From positions 2,170,001-2,234,000 of the forward strand of contig JAUEDM010000005.1 of NCBI GenBank assembly GCA_033439685.1: 64,000 nucleotides of DNA. The letters are read 5' to 3'. The notes under the pieces were generated by a model. It was not told the DNA's origin. It ran no database searches and worked only from the letters and a program-made list of their open reading frames with translations. This document shows, piece by piece, positions 20,449 through 32,844 of the stretch. The position numbers and the translations under genes were made by a program. The first letter of the stretch is position 1, and the number at the start of each line of letters is the position of its first letter. Source of the stretch: Apodospora peruviana (taxonomy: Eukaryota > Ascomycota > Sordariomycetes > Sordariales > Lasiosphaeriaceae).

Positions 20449-22046
20449 GATGGCCAGAGGTTATGGTTGCGGTTCCGGGTCTTGTTCGGGACAATGCGCT
20501 GCGGCCGCGCAGTGGTGTGGTTGTGAGAGCAAGATGTAGGAGGGGTCTGGTTTGCTGAACTCGGCGGGCGGATTCGTTGCCAGGAGTTCCTCGAGTATTT
20601 GATTATCGCTGATGCAACGGTTACGGCGGTAGGCGTCGACGGGCGATGATACGAGGTCGATAGCGAGAGCATGCAAGTTGCCGAAACAGCATCGTCGGGC
20701 TTCAAAGGGACCAAGAGCAGTGAAGAACCGTCGGTCGGCTTCCGATCATGGCGGGGCCTTTGAATCGGGCTGCTTTTCCTGGTGCGGCGTACAGCACCTA
20801 ACTGCTTGCCAAGACAGCCGAGAACCAGGAGTGTGACACCGGCAGCGTTCTGCTTTCTGCCAAGACGCCAATCGCAAGCTCGTGGGATATTGATGGCACC
20901 AGGTTGTTCCAGAATGTCGAGGAGCCCTGCCAGGTGATAAATTTTTCCAAATGCTCTTTTTTCTTCTTCTTTTGTCTTTGGTTTTTGCCAAACAGCTTGG
21001 GTCGTACGAGAATACGACTGATGCAGGAGCTGCGGACAGTGGAGTCGGCGGGTCCTTGTGAGAGCTGGGAGCTGGGAGGTTTTTGGTTTTATTACAAGGA
21101 GATCTTCAAGAGCTTGCAGCATTCAAGTCCACAGCAATCTGGAATCGAGTTAGGTGGTGCGGGGGTGGAGTTGAAAATATTGTGGAGGCGGCGTGGCGGA
21201 GCAGCTCTTGGTTAGGTCATCGCCTTCCGTATCCGCAAAGCTGTCCACCGGGACGGCATTCAACGGCTTGTGATTGGGATTTTGGTCAGGAGAGGTTCCA
21301 GCCTTCCAGGTTGACATGTCAACGAGCTACGGATATAGCCTATCCGTATAAAGCTCCTGTCAGCTCACAGCTCATGTAACCATAGCCGGTGCACGAAAGT
21401 CCAGAGCTGGCCATGAACAACAGAAGGAGCGGCGCTCCGATAATCAAATCGACCGCCAACTGCCAACCACTCGGCCGTTGCTCTGACCGGACGGCGGGGC
21501 TCGACCCTGACACCCGACCCACGCTAAGCTGCCTTGAGCTTTTACTCGAAGGCCTTTCAAGGTCCCGTGACGATGGCACGGGGACTGCTTTTCTTTTTCA
21601 TCAAATGAGAGCATTTTCGACTTCTTATACATCATGACAGATGAACTGAAATGGGATTGAAAATAGGCGATACAAGCATAAACGATCATTAACTTCCATC
21701 TGATGTGGAATATTCGATCCCTGGCGGCTCTAGGGACGAAAACTCTAACTGTGTATTTTGAAGGGAACTATTCCATATATCCTGCTACCAGGCATTGCCA
21801 TAGCTGCGGCATCGAGATGGATGCTTAAGGGGGTTTTGTGATCCCGTATTGTTCGCATGTAATTATCGAGACACGATGGCCTCTCCTTGATGTAGTTATT
21901 TTTTATATCCACACACATAATGTACAACATGGAAGGAACAGTTCCCGCCATGATACAGACATATAAATAAAGACGTGAAGAATCTCTTATTCCTCCACCG
22001 TTCTATAAAACATCCCGTACGGCACTCCTCATCCCCATCCAACCCC
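20449..22046. other. Intergenic: Usp-gene promoter and uS7m 3' side
   Basis: About 1.6 kb. The half next to 20448 is presumably the Usp-gene promoter and leader; it has a T-rich tract near 20945-20975. The other half holds the uS7m 3' UTR. Minus-strand ORF 20334-21122 overlaps the Usp start and is taken as spurious. Confidence 0.5.
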
Positions 22047-23057
22047 TTATCTAAGACCCTTCACCTTCGCATGGTTCAAGTTGGCTCTGGCAGCCGTGGC
22101 AATCCTGTGAGCCAAGTGGCGCTTGTCCCAAACAGTCGATCTTCCCTCCACGACCGCGACAATCTCCTCGGCCACTCGATGCGCAAACATGGTCCTTCCG
22201 CTGCCCTTGGACGGCTTTTTCCGTGCCGTCTCCAGGATCCAGTTGAACGCTATCCTCCTCCGCTTCCGGGCTGGCAGAGGCACCGGAACTTCCAGGGCTT
22301 TACCACCACCGGCGATCCCGGCGAATTTTAGGACGCCGACGAGCGGTGCGATCGTCTCCACCGCGAGACTGAAATAAAGGACGGGGTTAAGAGGGAGATG
22401 GGCTGCCGGCGGGGCGCCCGCCACCAAGGGTCTGCTGGGGTTGAATCTCGGTGGCGGTGATGTTCGTAGGTAGTTTAAGATCATGGCCATGTCCTGTTGA
22501 AAGTTGTTAGGAAAAGCGCTGTCTATCATCCAAGGGCGGGCGGGAAAGGGGTGTTGTCTGTAACCACTCACTCTTTGCGCCTTGCCCAGCTTTCCGTCCT
22601 CCATGAGGAGCCTCGTCATCTGGTCCACGATGGGGTCGTACCGATGCTTCACATGCTTATCGGAAGGTAGCGGAAGTTCCGGCAGGCCGAACTTGTGGCC
22701 CTCGATGGACGCGTCGGCCGGGTTGATGCCGTACGCGACCTGCTGCAGGATTCTTAACGCCTCCTTGTTTTTCTCTTTCTCGGGTTCAACAGCAGCCTCT
22801 TCGATCTGCTCCTCTTGCTCAGGTTGCTCAGGCTGCTCAGGGTTCTCAGCCTCAGCCCGGGCAGCGCGCGCTTTAAGTTTTTGCGCCATTAGCTTTTTGA
22901 ATTGGTTGGACGACTTGTCAGAAGGTGTTCGTATAGACCGGTCGGAGAAGCATCTTGCTCGTGCGGCAATGGTCGGCTGCGCCAACTGATTGACAGGCTG
23001 TGTTGACCGAATCGACAATGCCCGGCACGTCGACCAGACGTTCAACCGTGGAGGCAT
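22047..23057 (-). CDS. RSM7: Mitochondrial small-subunit ribosomal protein uS7m
   Basis: Exons 23057-22572 and 22493-22047; the 78-bp intron (GTGAGT donor, CAACAG acceptor) is in frame and stop-free, so an unspliced reading inserts 26 spurious residues. 933 nt, 310 aa. The N-terminus MPPRLNVWSTCRALSIRST is basic and hydroxylated, fitting a mitochondrial presequence. It is followed by an E/Q/P-rich linker. The uS7 fold runs from about residue 130 to the end: DPIVDQMTRLLMEDGKLGKAQ, NPVLYFSLAVETIAPLVGVL, RKRRRIAFNWILETARKK, and the C-terminal HRIATAARANLNHAKVKGLR. It binds the 3' major domain of mitochondrial small-subunit rRNA (family knowledge). Confidence 0.92.
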   Translation of the reverse strand: MPPRLNVWSTCRALSIRSTQPVNQLAQPTIAARARCFSDRSIRTPSDKSSNQFKKLMAQKLKARAARAEAENPEQPEQPEQEEQIEEAAVEPEKEKNKEALRILQQVAYGINPADASIEGHKFGLPELPLPSDKHVKHRYDPIVDQMTRLLMEDGKLGKAQRVSGYRQHPFPARPWMIDSAFPNNFQQDMAMILNYLRTSPPPRFNPSRPLVAGAPPAAHLPLNPVLYFSLAVETIAPLVGVLKFAGIAGGGKALEVPVPLPARKRRRIAFNWILETARKKPSKGSGRTMFAHRVAEEIVAVVEGRSTVWDKRHLAHRIATAARANLNHAKVKGLR

Positions 23058-26000
23058 GGTGGTTGTGTGGAGAGGCGCGGTCGTTTGGGGAGTCGCCCTC
23101 GTCGGCTCTCACTGTCGTCTCTGTCCCCCCCGTTCGGGCCGTTGTGATTGAGGTTCTTCTCAGAAAATTACGGGACTATCGCCCGAAGTTTTGCCGCTCC
23201 CTAGAATACGAAAGCACGTGCCGCACGCGCCAATTCTTAGCGGTTGCCGGTCCCCCACTTTAGCGGGATATTCCACGGTTCCACTCGGGGTCCCCGCATA
23301 AAGCCGCACCGGACGGCACCCGGCAGCCGCACCGGATCGTCGTATTTCAACTCGTCACCACGTCACGGGGCATTTGATATCAACAGCTCCATTCCGCTCA
23401 GATTGGCTCACGAAGAGAAATAGAACTGCGTGATTTCTGTCCCAGCGCACCATTGAGACTGCAGACAGACGGGAATCGTCGGCTCTATTCGACACAACTT
23501 CCAGCCTTCGGTTGGGTTACTGGCCCCCACCTATCCGTACTCCTTTGGGCTCTGCTCAAGTGGAAGAAGTCTATTTCCCCAAAGGGGCTGAGGTATGTAC
23601 CCCTCCACGTGCCCTCATTGCGTCATATTTTACTCTCTCTCGGCTCCCTATTTTTCCAAGGAGTGTCTCGCGGGGAAACCTTTAGGATATCCCATCGTTC
23701 ATGGTCGGCTGATGAGCTGAGTTGCTATCAAAAGACTCCGGATCCGTAGCCGTGGATAGCTCTGTCGACTCTGCTCAAGATATTGTATAGATAGGTTGCT
23801 CCGGATCTACAGTACATGCAGACTAAAGTCCCGAGGACATGATGGCAAACATCCCAATTATTATTACCCAAGTAATGTGTGACATCTCCCCGCACGTGTG
23901 GTATCCGTACCTAAGGTCGGTAGATGTGTAATAAAAGCCCTCAGCTGACCAACCCCGATCAATCGCATTTATTAATCCCAAACGAGAACTTGCCCTACCT
24001 CACACACAAGCCTGCCGTACACCGTCCTGTACCACTACCGACCCGACGCTATCCTCTGTTCCTCCCGTTCTCTCCTGCATGTAGTAGGTAATGTAGTCAT
24101 CCCCACCTTGCAGATCATTGCATCCTTCCCTCTGCCTCATCATAGACCAGGTAGAGTCTAGTCCGTACTACGCCAAATAACGCATACAACCTCTTCCCCA
24201 GACACTTCACCGAGCGTCGTATTCTACCACACCCCTGTAGCGCTTCTTTACACGTGGTAAGGTATGTCTTCTTTAACTTAAAAATGCAATGCATACATAG
24301 ATCTTAGCTCGATATCACTAAAAACATGTAGTGTAATAGTCCAAACTCAAACTCAACTCGACTCTCCAACTAATAAACTTGTCCTGTAATTCAACTCCAT
24401 GGCTGAGGCACTTCTGGACAGCAGTCCAATATCAAGGACCGAACACCCACGTGCAGGTAAAGAAGAGAGAGAGGAGGGGATGTTCCCAATTGATGATCCC
24501 GTGACCGCCCATCCTACAATATTGATAGTGGTGAATACATGCACCACAGTTTCCTCTCATTTTGCCTCTCTTGTCTCTAGAGCTTCGGCTCCTATTTCCC
24601 GTCTCGGAGTGGTAAGCTGTAGGTACATACCCGGTATCCGGGATCACGAACTAATCATGTGTCGTGCAGGTGTCATTGGTGGCTGGCGGATGCAGCAAGT
24701 TCTCCTTATCTACACGCCGCATCGCATACAAAATGTCTCAGAATGCCACACCACCACCACCCTCAGCTGTTCATGGGTACCGGTAGTGTAGTATATGCCC
24801 GGATACCTAAGGTAGGTTTTGCATTTCCACTGTTTGGTATCTTTGTTGTGTGTAGCTATGTTAGCTACATGGAAACATTGGATAGATAGAGAGATACACT
24901 TACACGAATGCTGATTACCAAGGTATCGCCGACTCAACCAGAGCTTCTCGATAAGTTAAGAAGTAGTATTTCAACACTAAAAAAAATAGAATTCATCATT
25001 GACAACGAAATAAATAAATAAACAAAACAGAAAAAAAAACCCATTTCCGTCGGCCCGTCCAGTCCAGGTTCCTTTCCAAAACTCCGCCTCAAGAATAAAT
25101 AGCCTTTAGATGATAGAACACCAGCCAAAACCAAAACAGCCATGTAGATGCCCAGGCAATGACGGAGCCTCCCTAGTAGGATATTCCCAATGCCCTGCTA
25201 ACACCAAATGCAAAAGTGTCCAACCACGGTCTTGTTGTGCGTTTTCTGGTGCCCCCTTTTGTTTCTCCTGCTCATTTCTGTATCCATCTCCAGCTATTTC
25301 CCCCCAGCCCCTTTCCCTCTCATTCTCTTCGTTTCTGCTTTGTCGGGTAGGTAGAAACAAACCCGGGGATTTCGTATTCTAAAATCGCTCCAGGTGAGTC
25401 TGCTTGCTTCCGCTCCAACAAGCTGAAATAAAAAGACAAAACCAAACAATGAGAGTAACCGCTGAGATGACAGATAAACAAAGTGAAGGACCAGGAACCA
25501 AAACCAAGAACCAGGCCCGTAATCCGGATGTTTTTGCGTTAGGGGATCAGAGAGAGTTGCACTCCCTCCGTGACATTCCCATTCACACATCAACATCAAC
25601 GGCCCATAGAACCCATTCCCAGTTTCAGTTCCAGAGGCCCCAAAAACGCACAACTTCGACCGTGTTTCATGACTAATTGGTAGATTCCATCCATCATCAT
25701 CGCCGAAATTTGTCCAAAAATATCCCCCCATCCTTGTCCCGCCAAAAAGGAGAAAAGGAAAGCCAATCCAAATATCCGCAATCATAAGCATAAAACAAAA
25801 GAACAAAATGGTGCTTGCGCCTCCATCGCCGTCACCACCAGCGAATCCATAGAAAACGAGCAAAAAAAAAAAAGCAAACCCTCTTTTTGCCGCGTGGCAT
25901 GGCCGGTTTCCCTAAACTCCAGCGTGCGTAGGTCTCGTATCATCGATAATCATACAACACAACCATCATGGAACAAAGAGGACCGATTTCCAATATCTCA

Positions 26001-26149
26001 AAAAGCAAAAAAGGAGCGATAGAAAGGTAAAAGGGTACAGAAGATCTTGAAAATAAAAAAATAGGAACAGAAAAAGACAAAACAAGGCAACGGCTTCCTG
26101 GTGATGGCAAAGATCTAGAAATGATCGTGTGGTCGTCGTTGCTCAATGC
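23058..26149. other. 3-kb intergenic region
   Basis: Between the uS7m start and the 3' end of the dsRBM gene, both on the minus strand. It contains TACCTAAGGT-type motifs (about 23910, 24805), long A-rich runs (24975-25045, 25860-25880) and a minus-strand ORF at 25294-25863 whose composition looks non-coding. The ~0.5-1 kb nearest 26149 is probably 3' UTR of the next gene. No gene supported. Confidence 0.45.
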
Positions 26150-26655
26150 TCACCACGCGCTGCGGCCGGTCGTCGGCGAGCTCGAGCTCGAAAGGCCGAG
26201 ATAGGCCAGCGCCACTTCGGCCGCGTCCTCCTTGGCATTGTTGAGGTTCTTGCCGTCGTACCAGAATCTGGCATTGTGCATCTTTCCACTGACAGTCACC
26301 CGACTGGACCAGGCAGTGCGACCACCTGAGCAAAAACAAGGAAAAGAAATAAAGAGGTTAGCTCTGCTTGAATAGATTTGTGGGGGATCGCCGCCAGCAT
26401 CTCTCAGCCCCTGGTGGGGGCCGCCGCGCTGTGCTTGCTGGGTGGGAAAATGGGATCTCGTGGAAACTCACCTCGTCTGTCAGAGACGATCTGGTAGGAA
26501 GGAAGGGCAATCATCAGCTCCCGGCAAGCCGCTGAGTGCATATGGCGGTCAGTCACATGAGCAAAAACCAGGTACCCATGCACGTACCTTGTGTAAGCGT
26601 TCGGGGGAGGGAACATACCTTCCAGCTTTTCCTGCCAGCTCTGTCCGTACGCCAT
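26150..26655 (-). CDS. Small dsRNA-binding-motif-like protein
   Basis: Assembled from three exons: 26655-26619, 26531-26472, 26325-26150 (introns 87 and 146 bp; GTATGT and GTGAGT donors, CACTCAG and GCTCAG acceptors). The sum is 273 nt, 90 aa. MAYGQSWQEKLEAACREL gives helix 1; PSYQIVSDRRGGRTAWSSRV and the following KMHNARFWYDG give the beta strands; LNNAKEDAAEVALAYLGL gives the C-terminal helix with the NAK/EDAAE pattern typical of dsRBDs. Nearly the whole protein is this one domain, followed by a Ser-rich tail ending GRSAW. Standard dsRBDs have a KKxAK motif at this helix; here it is NAKEDA, so RNA binding may be weaker or the domain may bind protein. No catalytic domain attached. Confidence 0.78.
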
Positions 26656-29600
26656 TTTTCTTTCTTTTTTTCTGGCTCGCCTTTCTTTTCCTCTATTTTG
26701 TTGAGAATCAAGATCAAGCAGACCAAGGAGAAGTCGGGGTGAATGTATGTGGGATCCGGAGTGTTTTGGTGTTGTTGTTTGCAAGTTTCGAGGAAGTTTC
26801 CAAATAGAAAATGTAGAAGGTGGGAAAATAGCAAAAAGTTATTCTGATATCTCAATCGGCTTGGTTGAGGTCAATAGTCTTAAGCTGTGCGGACTTTTGT
26901 AGAGGAGAGGTGAAGGGAAGAAGTGGGAAATAGTTGTGCTAGTGCTTCCGGTCGTCTTTTTATATTCTCGATAATGGTGGCGGTCACCGCAAAGCAAGTT
27001 GAACGACACTGGCTACCATTGAGCCTCAAATTGGTGGATAAGTGATGTGGCAGATACGGATTCGAAGACGGAGGGTGATCTGGATGCTGATAAGAGGGCA
27101 GCTTGCCGTTATTCGGTTCTTGTCGGTGACCTTCTCTGCTCTTCCTTATTTTCAACGTATTTCCATATGAGAGGAAGGCAGCTTGCTTATTCGCAAAGGT
27201 GCAGACGGGCAACAGCGAAGGAATTATTGACAAGTAACGGGATGATGCATCATGGACCAGGAGGACCACGAAGAGCTCTCTTGTTCTGTGCAATCCTCTT
27301 GAACAGAGGCGAAGGAAAGCAGAGAGTTCAAGGTGAAAACCGAAAAAAAAAATAGATGCAGGGAAGACCACTTATTCATAAGGAGAGATAGGAAGAAATG
27401 GGTCTGATCATTCGGGTTAGCTGACAGGTCCGCGAGCTGCGTCCTGTTCCGTGCTTGCTTTGGGAGGTTGTTGAAGTGGCCGGGGCCGCAACAACGAACA
27501 GGTCGTCTCTTTCCAAGGTTTCGTTTCTTTTTTGGCTGTTGAGAACATTGCTCACCATGTACTTCGTAATCCGTACATTCCATCCCATTCCGACGCCAAG
27601 TCACACCCTTGAGACACCCGGGGCCGTGGCACTCGGGATCAGGTTCATTGGGAGTGAAGCCCGCCAGCACTAGAGATATGGATATGGCATGGTCTGTCGT
27701 GACTGACCGGGGAGCAAGAACCGCACGGCATGCCCCGAGATGTGTTGTGTGCACCACCTCCGCACGACCGCAGTTGTAATGGCACAACGCAGCGTGGACG
27801 TACAGTAGTGCCGGATCAACGCTTGGACAGATTGGTCGAAACAGCCAGTGGGATGGTTCGAAAACGAAAGAAAGAACGAAGAGAGAGCGCAAAAAGAGCA
27901 CAATGTGGAAAGAAAAAGCAATGTGACTGAACCACCAACCAGAAGCGCGATAGCATGGGGATAGTGGCGGCGGCTCCCAAGCTTAGGTGCTCAGCGAGCT
28001 AGGATTAAGAACAAGCAAGTGCTGAGGATTTGCAAGGCGTCAAGCAGTTTGGCAGTTGGGTACCTGATGCACACCACAGCCAGACCCTGGACCTGGCATC
28101 ACCATCCTCATAAGCATCACGGCCTGTAGTAATACAACACCCCCGAGCACGTCAGACCTTTTTCAGGGCGGCTGGGCTGAAATTACGTCCCTTTGATGCG
28201 GCTTGGGTGTCAAGCTCTCATCAATTTGGCTGAGTTGTCAGTCGGTTTCAAAGGAACCATGTCGAAGATGGGAAAGTCGCAACCCCTCAGGTGGGGGGAA
28301 GCTTCTCCATTTTGATGCAGGACCAAGAGAACCTGTAATGAACTGTACAGCTCATCGGAGCTTGCACCAAATAGTCTTTCTTCATGGCAGCTTGCCTATT
28401 TTTGGCGAAGAACATCTGTGGTGTTTATTCCGAAAGGGGATTCTGGGTGCTTGCCTTTCATGAACCTGCTGTGATGCGTCGCCATGCCAGTCACCGTGAA
28501 TGGCAACCTTGAAATCGGACTCTGTTGTTTGCTGTTCCGCATTCCATCTGCATTCATCGGACCGGCTTCGTTCGATAGCAGAGACCAAAGTGCCGGGCAA
28601 AGGCCAGCGCAGAGTCGGGGAGCAACTTACTACGCCATACGGTGCGTGTGTCGTCACATTCTCGTTCCTGGCAGATATTCTCTGCTCTCCCACGTCTCCT
28701 TCGCTAGGAGAAGTAAGGGCTGGGCTGTGTATAGCGCTAGAAGGATCTACTCCGGGAACTTGTCCCAGTCTCTCGGGATCCGTGGGTAGGCTCATGAGGG
28801 CATGCTGCGGTGAATGGGCATTCATCGGGCTCTGAGGATTCAGGAGACGGGTACCCGACGGGTAGCGCACCTGCAAGCAAACTGACGATCTCGACCCATT
28901 AAAATTGAACCCTTCAGGCCTTCCAGTGTTTGCTCTCCCGAGAATTGTCCGATATCAAGGTGGCAGAACCATCGTGGGTGAAAGACATGGAATCACTTTG
29001 AATATATCGCTGTAAAGGCGCCAATTATCTGACAGTAAGTCCGTAATGGATACACCCGTACTGGCGCAACACAGCAGAACAGATTGGTGTCGTGCAGACC
29101 TCGTTGGAAAGAGTCAAACTTGAGAGTCGTGTAACCAAAGAGCAGACGGCAATTCCGATTGTTGCTTCATGAAGTTTCCAGCCAACGCCAGATGGCAGCA
29201 TATTGTTGGCGATGACCGGTTCTTGGTACCCCTGGCCTTGCTCCTTTTCGACTACCGAGGACAAGCCATGATGCCATCCACAAAGCGTTCCTTTCAGCCC
29301 TGCACCAACCCTATTGGGAGTGTGGCGTCCAGTTCCACGTCCACGTCCCTTTTCAGCAGAATTGGGCCAAGCTTGGCGTTGCAATGGGGTGAGATCGACC
29401 TGCAGGACATGGTGGCTGATGTGCGCTGGCTTCTGCCGTTCATCATCCACGAGGAAGGTACTGCACATACGGAATACTTCCTAGGGCGGACAGAATGGTG
29501 ATGGCAAGGGGCAAGAGAAAGAGAAAGGAGAGATGCCAGCGTCATGTTTCGATGACGAGCATAGAATTGCCACGAGCCAACAATAGCGCCGCATTGTATC

Positions 29601-31640
29601 GAGGGAGAAACTGGCGGCCGACCGGGGGATATTTCCCGCATCCATGGACTTCATCTGTCAGCGTGCGTCACTGTTTTCAGGTATGCCTGGCTCTGCCTGG
29701 GCACAAACAGGCCACCCGTAGGGTACGGATGCCGATATTGGGAACATAATTGGGAACATAAACACAGCTGCGGCCGGAGAATATCAGAATTGTCGATACC
29801 ACGAGGGGGCGGGTTAAGACGGGTTTTATGAGCTGCTGTGTCTCCATTCAACCTGAGGTCCAAACTGCCGGTATACGGGTTGATGCATCAGCGTGGCACA
29901 GGTTGCCATTACAACTTGGGGGAAAAGTTGAGAAAATATTCGTCAAAACAGCGACGAATGACAGAATATATAACCGCCGTGAAGTGGCGATATGGCTGCT
30001 GCTAATTCCGGACCAGGCTATCGACTGTGTACAAGGTGTGAGGTAAGGTAACTCTGGTCATGGCAGGCGTATACACGTAGAGTCCGATGAAGAGCCGCAA
30101 GCACCGACAAAAACCTAGAACGTCCACCGGTTTGCTCTGAGCTGTGCAACTCCTGACACCAGGGTCTGCTTTTTTATTGTTGGGCTCCCATGCGTCGTCG
30201 AGCCGGCGTTATTGCTTCGTCGACAGCAACGGCCGGATACATGGAAGAAGACGGATGAACGCGGCCTATAGGTCGAAGCCAACAGTTTGCTCTTTATTCG
30301 GGTTGTTGCAGTCCGTGTAGACGTTCAAATCGGATAGCGGAACCTGTCTTTGAGGAAAGCTACGACGGCGCCGATATGCCACGGACCGCCCTGGGCCTGT
30401 ACAGAAATTGGGAAGAAGGACCATCGGAGATCGACGATGGTGGAAGTCAAAGAGATCGAGAATCCAACCAAAGCGTGGGGTGGAACTGAAATAGATGTAA
30501 GTGTGCCTGGGGTGGTCAGTTCCGGGTCAGCCACCGGCCACCCGCGCGGGATGAGCTACGGCACGGAGAGCCGCGCTTCTCTTCTCGGATACCGAACCGC
30601 CGTGGGATGACCGAACGGTGCGATCTGATTGAACATTGGGGCTTGAATTTGAGAGCCTAGATCGAGCGTGCCAGGTATCATGACACAGCATGATCAGATA
30701 AGAGCCTCTCGGGTGACCAATTAGTCCCAATTGGCCAATATCAAATGGTCGCGGTTATTTGTGACCAGTATCAAAAATGGCCGCTGTCGATCTTGCGGCT
30801 GTTTTGTAACTTTGTTGAATTCAAACCAAAAACTGTTGTGCTCCGACGGGATGGCAGGAGTAACGGACAAACTGAATGAAGTGCTACCGGGTCTGGTGGA
30901 ACATGGGCACCTCAAGCTCAAGCTCGCGTGTTAATTCTCCACACATGATGTTGTACAGCCCTCTGCTCGGGTGCATGCTGTAGGTGCCCGTTGAGGCTTT
31001 GCCTCCGACGTTCGGACGAAGGAAAACTGGGAACAAGATCCATCTTGGCTTGATTCTCGAGAATTAGGAAGCTGTGAAAGATAGCAAGTCATTGGCCTAA
31101 GTGACAGTCAAGGAGTGTCTCTGTTGGCGAGGAACAAAACAATCTGAAGAGTCCGGTTGTGGAAAGGTCTTGGATGGTTGATTGTTTCAGGTGGGATGAA
31201 AGTTTACGGGTTAGCTGCAATGAAACTGTTCAAGGTAGGTTCCTGAAAGCGCACTGGCCACCCCCGCTGTCAGCTGATCATTTGGGGAAGCCTGGTTTTG
31301 CCGCGCCAAGCCGTCCAGCTCGGCTTGGTCCGTTCTCCTCAGCTCGAATCCAGGTGCCAGGAAGTTACCTCGGCACCGCTGACAGGGACCAGCCCGGCGC
31401 TGTGTCTCACTGTGGCTGGCATCTCGTCGCGTGCCCCTTTGAGTCCGAATGACTGGCCATATGAAAGTCGGTCATCTGGCGTTCCTGCAAGTTGTCTCTC
31501 TTTGTTCCTTTATCTTCCAGTCTTGATTTCTCTCAAGGACACATTTCATTCCCGTGGTTCGCCTCTTCTATCTTTAGCCAGAACGCTGCATCTCTGGTCA
31601 AATAACTCGTCCAACCATCTGCTGCCAGGTTCTCGTCAGA
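26656..31640. other. 5-kb region without supported genes
   Basis: Short ORFs occur on both strands (27224-27901 -, 28382-28876 -, 29025-29468 -, 28484-28835 +) but none shows a family motif or plausible spliced extension. It contains a perfect 12-bp tandem duplication at 29737-29760 (ATTGGGAACATA twice) and a GGGTACCCGACGGGTA stretch near 28849-28864. The proximal ends should hold the promoters of the dsRBM gene and the nitronate monooxygenase gene. Non-coding RNA cannot be excluded. Confidence 0.5.
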
Positions 31641-32844
31641 GATGCCGTTCAACACTGAGCTAACCCGCCGGCTCGGCATCACGGGTACGTATTTTAGGCC
31701 CTGGGGCCTCTTCTTTTACTTCTAGAACGATTTCAAACCGAAACAAGGGGCTGACATGGCTTGAATCGCAACATTAAAGTGCCTGTCGTGCAGGGCGGCA
31801 TGCAGGTAAGTCTGCTCGGCCCCGTTGCGGCGCCCTGAATCAAGGCTAACGTGGCGGCTCCTCAACCAGCACGTTGGTTACGCCGAGTTGGCGAGCGCCG
31901 TGTCCAATGCGGGTGGTTTGGGCATCATTACCGCTCTGATCTTCCCCGAGCCCGAAGGCCTCCGGCAGGAGATCCGTAAGTGCAGGAAGCTGACCACGCG
32001 GCCTTTCGCCGTCAATATCACCCTGCTTCCTGCTCTGGTGCCTCCCGACTATGATGCCTATGCCCAGGTTGTCATTGACGAGGGCGTGAAAATCGTCGAG
32101 ACCGCTGGCAACTCTCCAGGGCCAGTCATCTCCAAGCTCAAGAAGGCAGGCGTTATCATCCTTCACAAGTGCACCACCATTCGACATGCCCAGTCAGCCG
32201 TGAAGCTCGGTGTGGATTTCCTGAGCATCGACGGCTTTGAGTGTGCTGGGTAAGTTGCCTTCATCCCTGATCACTTGGAAATTACTGACAGTGCTTTCAG
32301 CCACGTGGGCGAGTCGGATATTACAAACTTCATCCTCCTCAGCAAGGCAAGGCAGACACTCAAAGTGCCCTTCATTGCCTCGGGCGGTTTTGCGGATGGG
32401 CAAGGACTGGCCGCGGCGCTGTGTCTGGGTGCTTGCGGTGTCAACATGGGCACGCGGTTCCTGTGCACCGTCGAAAGCCCGATTCACCAAAATATCAAGG
32501 AGGAGATCGTACGCGCCCAAGAAACTGACACGGCGTTGGTGCTGCGGCGCTGGAAGAATACGACCCGCTTGTACCGAAACAAGGTCACCGAGCAAGCTCT
32601 TAAAGTCGAGCGGGAGAGCACGACGGGCGAATTCTCGGAAATCGCTCCGTATGTGAGCGGAAAACGCGGGCGTGAGGTCTTTATAAACGGTGATCCGGAG
32701 TACGGCGTCTGGACGGCGGGGCAGGTTATCGGCCTGATCCACGATATCCCGGACTGCAAGACCCTCATTGCCCGCATCGAGAAGGAGGCGCAGGAGACTC
32801 TCCAGGAGAAGGCTGCGTTGTTCACACCTGCATCCAAGATATAA
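31641..32844 (+). CDS. Nitronate monooxygenase (2-nitropropane dioxygenase)
   Basis: FMN-dependent oxidation of alkyl nitronates such as propionate 3-nitronate to carbonyl plus nitrite (family knowledge). Exons 31641-31683, 31780-31805 (26-nt micro-exon), 31870-32249, 32301-32844; 993 nt, 330 aa. The N-terminus reads MPFNTELTRRLGIT, joining to VPVVQGGMQ and HVGYAELASAVSNAGGLGII, the FMN-barrel start. Further motifs: VDFLSIDGFECAG|GHVGESD across the third intron, and PFIASGGFADGQGLAAALCLGACGVNMGTRF in the phosphate-binding region. The upstream ATG is the first in a good context after the promoter. It precedes pex11 by about 0.8 kb on the same strand; no cluster logic is evident. No targeting signal is obvious, the end being ASKI. 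Confidence 0.92.

Noticed and set aside
20334..21122. Minus-strand 262-codon ORF upstream of the Usp gene
   Set aside because: Overlaps the real start in another frame; low-complexity basic residues only.
25294..25863. Minus-strand 189-codon ORF rich in F/G/W
   Set aside because: Lies where the dsRBM gene 3' UTR is expected; composition not protein-like.
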